Shown here in pieces: positions 58,601 through 64,000 of a DNA stretch of 64,000 nt (the first letter of the stretch is position 1; the number at the start of each line of letters is the position of its first letter). The notes beneath the pieces were generated by a model. That model did no database searches. It was not told the DNA's origin and saw only the letters and a list, made by a program, of their open reading frames with translations. The position numbers and the translations under genes were made by a program. Source of the DNA: Calothrix sp. PCC 7716 (GTDB taxonomy: Bacteria; Cyanobacteriota; Cyanobacteriia; Cyanobacteriales; Nostocaceae); contig NZ_AP025018.1 of NCBI RefSeq assembly GCF_019977735.1, positions 4,840,580 through 4,904,579 of the forward strand. Reading direction: 5' to 3'.

Positions 58601-58754
58601 AGGAATTATCGGGAACGATGTTGCTCTGCTGCGCGACCGCACAACTTGGAAATAAAGCGAGTTTTTGTAGTACGGTTGTGGTCAACGTGGCTTTAACAGC
58701 TAACCAGCTCCATTTCCTTAAGAATTGGCGCCAATCCAGTTTACATCCTGTCAT
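55638..58754 (-). CDS. Two-partner-secretion exoprotein 3
   Basis: 1038 residues. A long signal peptide region (LRKWSWLAVKATLTTTVLQK) is followed by a TPS domain with FLINPNGIIFGKNASLD, then about ten beta-helix repeats (SAGNVNINARDTVSFDGVS; GNGGDINITTGSLSVTNGA). The tail has YTGRGGLPLNPRVTFG and EATRWVKNTKGEIILI. It is more distant from the other two TPS proteins in its N-terminal domain. No CHAT gene follows, but the CHAT stub and TPS-end stub on the other side of the island suggest the locus was once larger. Confidence 0.9.
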   Translation of the reverse strand: MTGCKLDWRQFLRKWSWLAVKATLTTTVLQKLALFPSCAVAQQSNIVPDNSLGAESSVITPNINIFGIKSEQISGGASRGVNLFHSFREFNIKDGGAYFTNPSGIENILGRVTGNNASEILGKLGVLGNANLFLINPNGIIFGKNASLDVKGSFVATTANAIGFGNQGFFDASVGNVPSALLTVNPSAFLFNQIANQPINSIQVNQTSLLVPNGKSLLLVGSDIKLNNGSLQVPGGRVELGGLLGKGTVGLNVNNILSLNYPDSVARAQVSLINDSEVYVRAADGGSIALTAKNFNMSGNSRLLAGIESGLGSVNSQGGDIEINATGAISLTDLSLIANTIRPGAIGNAGDIIINAGSLSLTTGAQLQSRTRGQGSAGNVTINASDTVSFEGVINNSSNSGITTRVESRETVGNAGDINITSRSVSVTNGAGLQTTSFGQGSAGNVNINARDTVSFDGVSNDGRPSIVESNIGTNAVGNGGNVNITTGNLSMKNGATLVTATYGKGNAGSININARDKVSFDGVGRNRGSTAAVSITQSRTEGNGGDINITTGSLSVTNGALLDASNLQGIGNAGNININARDTVSFDGTGSNGVSSTAFSSIEGRGAVGKAGDINITTRLLSLTNGAVLSAVTTVPQDGGDITLNANTLEAINGGQVVTTSFSSGKAGNINVNVNDNVTLAGKDDSYFERIARFGEVAVAAVGSASGLFANTFEGSTGQGGDLNVTSKQILVQDGAQISASTSGTGNAGSLTITTGELLVKDQAQITASAPRAQAGKLEIKASNIRLEQFGEIAAVNGASSLQNENIIIRDFDLLLMSNNSKISAQALNSATGGNIAINSPFGFIVTDTSQNNDIVANAALGRGGRINIQAAGVYGFEKYDRNRGDEYFSNISDINASSEAGAEFDGTIDINTLDIEPNPGLINLPTEPGEPQVATGCQAVTGENKSRFVYTGRGGLPLNPRVTFGSDTPQVGWVTRNGRSNNSNSPTARKNPNNPTQSPIVEATRWVKNTKGEIILIANALTNIPNSSWYASNKCS

Positions 58755-59137
58755 TGAAAATTACACAATTAATAAATGTTAAGATTTAACCGTGCGTCTT
58801 ATTCCTAACCTTACAACTAATCACAGCATTTTCCAATAGCCAAATTCCTGAATATATTGGCAAATTGCCGCCAAATAGAGTACTGCAACCAACGAACGCT
58901 CAGTAAAATAACCAAAAGCATTGAAAAATATACATTATTCTACCGTTGTAGTTTCAAAGCTTCATGGGAAAGCTGTCTCTAAATTATCGCTAGAGACAGG
59001 TAAAAAAGTATTAGCTTTCAGTGTACAATTTAAAAATTATATAGCAGTCCTAAATCATTTGTGAAATCCGTACATTGTAGAGACGCGAAATTTCGCGTCT
59101 CTACATGTAGACAATTTTTACAATTCATTTAGGATTG
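58755..59137. other. Intergenic with 28-bp perfect palindrome
   Basis: No gene. GTAGAGACGCGAAA and TTTCGCGTCTCTAC form an unbroken palindrome at 59077-59104, related to that at 3035-3062. It lies just beyond the stop of the isomerase gene on the minus strand and could end the RiPP operon transcript, though the same palindrome occurs elsewhere without such a role. Confidence 0.6.
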
Positions 59138-59914
59138 CTATACTAGCTTATCTGTTTGCAGCCAAGATTTAAAGAATGATTCTAAAATTTGTTCTCTAAC
59201 TGATTCATTAAGTTCAGTTGGGAACCTTTTTTCAATTCTTATAATGTGATAGCCAAGTTTTGTTTGAATTGGTCCAATTATTTTGCTAACATTTGCTTCG
59301 GCAATTGCTTGCGCTATTTCTGGCATCAATTCAGAAACAAAACTAATTCCAGTAAATCCACCGTTTTGTTGAGACTTTTTACCTTGCGAATTTGAGAGTG
59401 CTAAAGCACAAAAAGAAGCATTTTCTACCCGCAGTTCATAGGCGAGTTCCAAAGCAGTTGGTAAATCACTTACTAAAATCTGAGAAAGAGCAACACGTTG
59501 AAAATCATTACGATTACTAATATAATGAGCATCAATGATGTCACCGAAAAGATGTTCTTTTAATTTACTTGTCAGTAATGCTATTCTAATACCATCTGAC
59601 CAATCTTCTACAGTGATTCGCTGTTGTTGAAGCCAAGCAAGGGTTTCTGAAGCTCCTAACAACTTGTTTTGGGTACGAAATCTGTCTCCGGCTGCTTGTA
59701 ACTCTTCATCAGAAACAGTAATGTCAAGCTGTTCGCATATGCTTAAAACTAATGCATCACGTTCAGTCATCGCTGCAATTTCGGCGAATTTATGCGAACG
59801 ACGCAGGTAAGTAATAACATCTTCATTTGTTGCGGGAGAAATTTGCAGTGCCGTGGGTTCCTGGTCGGGTTGCAATTTCTCTGTTTTTGAAGTTATCTCT
59901 AAAGTTGTTTCCAT
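59138..59914 (-). CDS. Parvulin-type peptidyl-prolyl isomerase of the RiPP cluster
   Basis: 258 residues, no signal peptide. The N-terminal half (VITYLRRSHKFAEIAAMTER) is a helical chaperone-like domain as in SurA/PrsA relatives. The C-terminal half has the parvulin core (RVALSQILVSDLPTALELAY, GKKSQQNGGFTGISFVSELM, IIGPIQTKLGYHIIRIEKR). In cyanobacteria such cytosolic isomerases often stand beside peptide-export or RiPP genes. Last gene of the operon, 26 bp after the AKR-fold gene. Possible roles: folding or presenting the precursor. Transport genes are not in the window. Confidence 0.8.
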   Translation of the reverse strand: METTLEITSKTEKLQPDQEPTALQISPATNEDVITYLRRSHKFAEIAAMTERDALVLSICEQLDITVSDEELQAAGDRFRTQNKLLGASETLAWLQQQRITVEDWSDGIRIALLTSKLKEHLFGDIIDAHYISNRNDFQRVALSQILVSDLPTALELAYELRVENASFCALALSNSQGKKSQQNGGFTGISFVSELMPEIAQAIAEANVSKIIGPIQTKLGYHIIRIEKRFPTELNESVREQILESFFKSWLQTDKLV

Positions 59915-59940
59915 GCTGATTCTCCTGTGAAAATTAATAC

Positions 59941-60969
59941 TTAATTTCGGTAAAGTAGTTTTTCTGGTGGAACTTCTTCAATTTGCAGTCTATCGCGATG
60001 TAAATCACCGTAAAGGTTAAGGTATTCCAGTTCAGGTTTTGTGAGTTTACCCTGCTTAATGCCTGATATAGCAGCATCAATTTCTTGCTGTGTTCTCAAA
60101 CCTGTTAAGCAAACATCAACACAGTTCTGGCTTAAAGAATAGCGGTATAAATCAGGTACAGTAGGTTGCCAGCAGCCTTGTGGTAAAGTCTCTGGGGCAT
60201 CCCATAAGGCGCCTGTATGAGAACCTGTAGATTTGAAAGTGACGATACCTGGTCTAGAAGGGTTTTGTGCATCTAGCTGATTAAATACTTTACTTTGGGC
60301 AGAACGATGAGCAGCATTGTGTCTAACCATTACTACATCTAATAAAGGGCTATCGCACCACTGTTGAGCTAAATTGATATCGTGAAAAGAAGCACCAATG
60401 TAGCGAACGGCACCCATTTTCTTGAGACGCTCGGAAGCACCAAACATTTTTTCGATGGTGCGCTGGTAAGCAGTGTTGGCGCCTCTCAAATCAGGGGAAA
60501 GCTGTAAACAATCATTTAAAGCTTTTCCATCATTCTCTCCAATCCAACCCCAAAAAAGTATATCAATATAGTCAATGCCTAATTCCTCGAACTGGTCGTA
60601 TAAAGCAGCAAGTGCCATTTCTGGACTTTTGATGTAAGTTACTGTTGCCAGAACTACTTTCTCTCGTACAGATGAACCACGTCCACATAGTTGTCGCAAC
60701 GCACCACTCATCGCACTATATAAAAAATGATGCAAGTCGCTTGAGTAGAAAAAATAATTGATTCCCTGCTCAAAAGCATAAAGCGTATCATCACTGGAAA
60801 TAGCACCTCCTCCCCCTAGTCCTAAACAGCTAACTGTTAAATCAGTCCTTCCTAGTTTGCGATAAAAAGGCAGGTCTGTATCGTTGAATTTAAGGCTTAA
60901 TTTAGAATCAACAGTTTGGGGTTGATTTAATGTAGCTTGTGATTGTGGCGCCAAGTCGGTTATTAGCAT
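59941..60969 (-). CDS. Aldo/keto-reductase-fold protein lacking the catalytic tetrad
   Basis: 342 residues. AKR fold is clear: YRKLGRTDLTVSCLGLGGGG, EQGINYFFYSS, EELGIDYIDILFWG, KMGAVRYIGASFHDINLA, VRHNAAHRSAQ. The four catalytic positions are changed. The Asp of NFFDTA is Tyr (NYFFYSS), the Tyr four to five residues on is His (SSDLHH), the Lys of VVLATK is Val (VVLATV), and the His of YQLH is missing (ILFWGW). The NADP-binding end also differs. It overlaps the HopA1 gene by seven bases, so it is co-translated. It may bind a cofactor or peptide without reducing carbonyls, or use different chemistry. Confidence 0.85.
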   Translation of the reverse strand: MLITDLAPQSQATLNQPQTVDSKLSLKFNDTDLPFYRKLGRTDLTVSCLGLGGGGAISSDDTLYAFEQGINYFFYSSDLHHFLYSAMSGALRQLCGRGSSVREKVVLATVTYIKSPEMALAALYDQFEELGIDYIDILFWGWIGENDGKALNDCLQLSPDLRGANTAYQRTIEKMFGASERLKKMGAVRYIGASFHDINLAQQWCDSPLLDVVMVRHNAAHRSAQSKVFNQLDAQNPSRPGIVTFKSTGSHTGALWDAPETLPQGCWQPTVPDLYRYSLSQNCVDVCLTGLRTQQEIDAAISGIKQGKLTKPELEYLNLYGDLHRDRLQIEEVPPEKLLYRN

Positions 60970-62069
60970 AAGTCCAAAGTTGTATATGTATCTTGGGAAT
61001 TGGCATTAAGGTAGGGTTTAAGTAAATCAATACCCAGTAGGGAAAAATGTTTGTGGATACAAGCCATCCGGGAATCGATGGATTCGTCACCTGTAGCCCG
61101 TGCTTCTAGCAACGCATTGGCGACTATTTGGCAACGGTTCGTGCCAAAGCTTTCTACGTCAGCAAATTTAGAATTAGGTTCTTCTGCCAAACTTAGCCCC
61201 GGCGCCAGTAATTTTGTAAACAGAGGTATATCTTTACGAAAATGAAACTGGTTTTTTATATAAACACTTTCAAGAACTTGCCGGACTGCTTGATAGTTGC
61301 TGCGCTCAAAGTACAATACTCCTGAGTCGTAGCGTCCGTAGTCAGAAGGGTTATATAACACCTTGAAGGAAAAAGGAACACTAATTTCGTTTAGTTGCCG
61401 TGTTAAACTTGCCATCACCGCAACTGCGCCTTCAGGACTTAAATTAAAGTACACTCGCACTATCTCAGAATTATTATCTTGATTATGGCGATTATCTGAC
61501 CCCGCATTACCCACTGCCATGTAAAACCCGTTTTGTATAAGATTACGAGGCATACGAATAGCAACCTCTTCGCCAATGGTGGCACCTTGTTCTGCTAGCT
61601 GTAAATGTTTTTCGCGCTCAATATGCAAAGTCAAACCACCCCTAGTTACAGCTAAACTATCATCATCTTGGTGCAATACTTGCCAACCAGGTTCAAAGTA
61701 ACCATCTCCACTATTGCTTTTATGAAGGCGATCATAAAATTGTAGGTCTACACCAAAGAAAGTATTATTCTCTAAATTTTGCTGTATAGGTAATTCTTCT
61801 GCTAAGGTTCCTTGTATAGAGCCATTATAGTAAAAGCTGTAGAGAAACCTTTGTAGTTGTAAACTCAAATACTTATTTTGTAAATCCAAAGGCATTCCTA
61901 AAAATCGCTCTAACGCTTCTGTAGGAAGCTCAAAAGATGGATAATCGGGATGACTGATACAAAAATTAGATTTAATCTCAACCTTTTGAGCGATATCCTG
62001 TAAAGAATTTAAGATTGAATTAGGCGCCGAGGTGGATAATTGATTTGGAACTGAATCGATTAATTGCAT
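60963..62069 (-). CDS. HopA1-family lyase of a Ser/Thr dehydratase pair
   Basis: 368 residues. The conserved C-terminal half, RVYFNLSPEGAVAVMASLTR, then PFSFKVLYNPSDYGRYDSGV and LYFERSNYQAVRQVL, identifies the T3SS-effector HopA1 family. In class V lanthipeptide (lexapeptide-type) and thioamitide pathways a HopA1-type protein removes phosphate from phospho-Ser/Thr in the precursor to give dehydroamino acids, working with an APH-like kinase. Here that kinase gene lies 28 bp upstream and a precursor-like gene precedes both. The assignment as lyase is by family and context. Confidence 0.88.
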   Translation of the reverse strand: MQLIDSVPNQLSTSAPNSILNSLQDIAQKVEIKSNFCISHPDYPSFELPTEALERFLGMPLDLQNKYLSLQLQRFLYSFYYNGSIQGTLAEELPIQQNLENNTFFGVDLQFYDRLHKSNSGDGYFEPGWQVLHQDDDSLAVTRGGLTLHIEREKHLQLAEQGATIGEEVAIRMPRNLIQNGFYMAVGNAGSDNRHNQDNNSEIVRVYFNLSPEGAVAVMASLTRQLNEISVPFSFKVLYNPSDYGRYDSGVLYFERSNYQAVRQVLESVYIKNQFHFRKDIPLFTKLLAPGLSLAEEPNSKFADVESFGTNRCQIVANALLEARATGDESIDSRMACIHKHFSLLGIDLLKPYLNANSQDTYTTLDLC

Positions 62070-62097
62070 AAAATTGGTTGGCTAAAACTAAAACTAC

Positions 62098-63273
62098 TTA
62101 AGCAAGAACAAAGTTAGAGTCAGTTAGTTCAGCTTCTGTGACTCCAAAAACTGTATAAATTGATTGTTCTGGACGACATAACAAACTCTTTGCCACCTGA
62201 AGCATACAAATACCTGCATTGCCAAAGCTTTTTTCGTAATGGAGCATTGCCTGAATTCTGTTAATTAAAGCAAGACCGGCAAACTGTACGACTCGCTTCA
62301 AAAAATCAGGACGGTGTTGTATAATTTCTGGAAAGTTATCAAAATAAGCTTGAGTAACGGCTGTAATAGAAGGCTGTATTTTTTCGAGTGGAATGACGGC
62401 AAGACTTAAAGATTCGTTAATATTTATAGACTTACTAACAACTAAACTACCTAACCAAAACTGGAGATAGCTAGAAATAACTGTTCCCAAATCAAATGCA
62501 GGGTCCCCCCAACTAGAGCGTTCCCAATCAATAAATCGAATCAGACTGATTTCATCTTGAGAGAAATTATCTTGTTCCCAATTATTGTGTAAGAGAATGT
62601 TATTCAACTTCAGGTCATTGTGCGTCACACAACAAGGGTTAAAAGCAGCGCTCAAATCTAAAATTGCTTTTCCTAAACTGTCATATCGCTGATATAAAAC
62701 CAAAAATTTTATTCCATCTGCGGGAATATGACCAAAAATCTCTGGACTAATCTGCTCTAATCCAAGACTAAGATGAAGAGCTTCGTTTACAACTATATCC
62801 TCAGAGTCTTCTAAAAAGAAATTTTGGTATTCTTGATTGTTAAAAGTTGTGCGATGTATTGTAGATAATACCTTACCAATCAAAGATGCTATTGCAGTTG
62901 GAAACTCTTCTTTCTCTGTGTATAAATCAGTCAGGTCAAAATATTTATCTAGGTAGTTAAAAACAATTATTGAATAATTTTTATCAAAATGAAGTACCTC
63001 TGATATTAATGTACGAATATGATTCAATTCTGGAAACTGTTGTAATAATTCTTGAAGGCGCCATTCATTAAAAAACTCTCCTATTGTTTTTCCTTCTCGA
63101 TTGATACGCTCTTGTTTAACAAGAAGTTGGCGCCCAGACTGCCAGTTTAATAGTAAGTTAAAGTTTTTTGCTTCTTTTAATTCAATTTCGCTGGGTTTGG
63201 GTTCTAATTTAGTACAAATTTTCTGTGTAACTAAATATTCTAATACATTGTTCGTGCTTAATGAAAATGTCAT
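62098..63273 (-). CDS. APH-like kinase of the RiPP dehydratase pair
   Basis: 391 residues from the ATG at 63273, which has AAGG eight bases upstream; the longer frame from 63354 runs through the leader hairpin. Kinase-like features: catalytic loop THNDLKLNNILLH (Asp and Asn), metal-binding FIDWERSSWGDPAFDLG, and an N lobe with RQLLVKQERINREG (Lys). Aminoglycoside-phosphotransferase family. In lexapeptide and thioviridamide clusters this kind of kinase phosphorylates Ser/Thr of the precursor and acts with a HopA1 lyase. Its place between the precursor and the HopA1 gene supports that here. Confidence 0.87.
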   Translation of the reverse strand: MTFSLSTNNVLEYLVTQKICTKLEPKPSEIELKEAKNFNLLLNWQSGRQLLVKQERINREGKTIGEFFNEWRLQELLQQFPELNHIRTLISEVLHFDKNYSIIVFNYLDKYFDLTDLYTEKEEFPTAIASLIGKVLSTIHRTTFNNQEYQNFFLEDSEDIVVNEALHLSLGLEQISPEIFGHIPADGIKFLVLYQRYDSLGKAILDLSAAFNPCCVTHNDLKLNNILLHNNWEQDNFSQDEISLIRFIDWERSSWGDPAFDLGTVISSYLQFWLGSLVVSKSININESLSLAVIPLEKIQPSITAVTQAYFDNFPEIIQHRPDFLKRVVQFAGLALINRIQAMLHYEKSFGNAGICMLQVAKSLLCRPEQSIYTVFGVTEAELTDSNFVLA

Positions 63274-63309
63274 GTTGTAAACCTTATTTAATGTAAAATT
63301 ACCCGCCAG

Positions 63310-63324
63310 CACCCTAGAAGGGTG
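63310..63324 (-). promoter_or_regulatory. Small hairpin between precursor and enzyme genes
   Basis: CACCCT and AGGGTG pair around a three-base loop in the 144-bp gap between the precursor stop and the kinase ATG. Such hairpins often lower enzyme expression relative to the precursor in RiPP operons. No T run follows directly, so it is a weak terminator at best. Confidence 0.4.
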
Positions 63325-63417
63325 TGGCTGTAGGGTTTTAGGCGGTTTTACCAACCTGTACAGAATTGACTAAACGTAAGCGGTCTAGGAATTCTTGGAG
63401 TACATGGTACTTGTCAT

Positions 63418-63705
63418 TTAAAAACTATTAAGCGGGTTGCTGAGTTGAGTGCTGATTTCCCAAGCTGTACCCCCTGCAATAAACCGAGAAATTTTTCCTT
63501 TATTTCTCCAAAGAGCTTTAGAACCTGCTACTGATTTTTCAACACTTTTAACTACACTTTTAACAATAGAGCGGGACACAGGTGTCGTTCTTCTACCACC
63601 ATAAACATCAAGTTCACCATCTCCCAGTTCATTCATGTAACTTTCGGAATCAGAAAAAAGTTCGGCGCCAGTAGGACGCAAGTCATCAATTTTAATAGTA
63701 GGCAT
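63418..63705 (-). CDS. RiPP precursor candidate, Ser-rich and Cys-free
   Basis: 95 residues from the ATG at 63705, AGGAGA eight bases upstream. Leader: MPTIKIDDLRPTGAELFSDS, then YMNELGDGELDVYGG, an EL..xEL...GG double-glycine-type end at about residue 37. Core candidate: RRTTPVSRSIVKSVVKSVEK, SVAGSKALWRNKGKIS, then GGTAWEISTQLSNPLNSF. Ser recurs every four residues (SIVKSVVKSVEKSVAGS), the pattern of an amphipathic helix with Ser on one face. There is no Cys, so no lanthionine. First gene of the operon with the kinase and HopA1 lyase. The exact cleavage site and the number of modified residues are unknown. Confidence 0.75.
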   Translation of the reverse strand: MPTIKIDDLRPTGAELFSDSESYMNELGDGELDVYGGRRTTPVSRSIVKSVVKSVEKSVAGSKALWRNKGKISRFIAGGTAWEISTQLSNPLNSF

Positions 63706-64000
63706 TTAGGAATCTCCTATTTAATTAAGGCGTTAATTGCCTGATAACACCTTTAGTTTGTGATAACAAAGTTAGAAAATCAAGAGTTTTCAACTAATTA
63801 CAAGTACATAATTAAAGGCTTTTTGTTTTGATTATTCAAAAAATGCTATTGAAAGTATCTCTATTTGGTAGATCAATTTTATGGCGCCGATGTCTTGCCG
63901 CATTAGAACAGCTTCAAAAGCCGCTACGCTTAAACATTTACAGATTGTTTGTAAAGTTTTGTAACATGTTGCAGAATTTCAGGTGTTTTGAGTCCGAAAA
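63706..64000. promoter_or_regulatory. Upstream region of the RiPP operon and conserved 51-bp block at the window edge
   Basis: No gene seen. It must carry the minus-strand promoter of the precursor operon. Its last 51 bases (63950-64000) are the second copy of the block at 46877-46927 and probably lie upstream of a plus-strand gene beyond the window. Confidence 0.5.

Noticed and set aside
63418-63705. Calling the precursor a class V lanthipeptide
   Set aside because: The 95-residue product has no Cys, so lanthionine or AviCys rings cannot form; only the dehydration enzymes match that class.

Overview
The window looks like a filamentous, heterocyst-type cyanobacterium (Nostocales: Nostoc, Calothrix, Scytonema or relatives). 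The AT-rich genes encode families that are hallmarks of this group: filamentous-haemagglutinin-type exoproteins with a two-partner-secretion (TPS) domain, TPR-CHAT and CHASE2 proteins, DUF928 and DUF1822 proteins, giant ATPase-GAF-histidine kinases and an XisF-like serine recombinase. The palindrome GGCGCC is very frequent and short dispersed hairpin repeats are abundant. I see no tRNA or rRNA.

Region by region. 1-2.9 kb: minus-strand sensory genes (FIST protein, histidine kinase, start of a Ser/Thr-kinase multidomain sensor). 3.3-14.8 kb, CHAT/TPS locus A on the plus strand: TPS exoprotein, secreted TPR-CHAT protease-like protein, DUF928 protein with a 22-residue tandem repeat, CHASE2 hybrid kinase and response-regulator kinase. 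14.9-19.4 kb: a minus-strand ATPase-GAF-kinase whose N-terminal kinase domain was removed at an ISL3 insertion (19387-20683). 20.7-27.6 kb, foreign or element DNA: a broken IS1182-type transposase between two 339-bp inverted repeats, an unfamiliar pair of genes resembling plasmid or phage replication/partition proteins (one carrying an in-frame short mobile repeat), and a decayed CRISPR remnant. 27.66-28.12 kb: an internal piece of the cytochrome oxidase subunit I gene, abutting an XisF-like recombinase gene at 28.19 kb. This is the expected look of a gene split by programmed-excision interruption elements.

29.9-47.7 kb, CHAT/TPS locus B: sigma-70-like factor, DUF1822, CHAT-CHASE2, DUF928, a HEAT-like protein, a DUF6883-like/DUF4926 pair, a TPS to TPR-CHAT operon on the minus strand, a 14-WD40 CHAT-NTPase and an AMIN/TonB protein. 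47.7-55.6 kb: an island with an AraC regulator, GMC oxidoreductase, zinc-type oxidoreductase, alpha/beta hydrolase and FAD-linked oxidase plus several gene stubs. It is bounded on both sides by copies of a TPS-gene 3' end, and it contains a repeated 21-bp-phased motif that could be the AraC operator. 55.6-58.8 kb: a third TPS exoprotein.

59.1-63.7 kb: a compact minus-strand operon that I read as a RiPP (ribosomal peptide) cluster: a precursor with an EL...EL...GG leader, an APH-like kinase and a HopA1-family lyase (the split Ser/Thr dehydratase known from class V lanthipeptides and thioamitides), an aldo/keto-reductase-fold protein lacking the usual catalytic tetrad, and a parvulin-type prolyl isomerase. 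The precursor has no cysteine, so the product should not be a lanthipeptide. This is my best candidate for an undescribed system.
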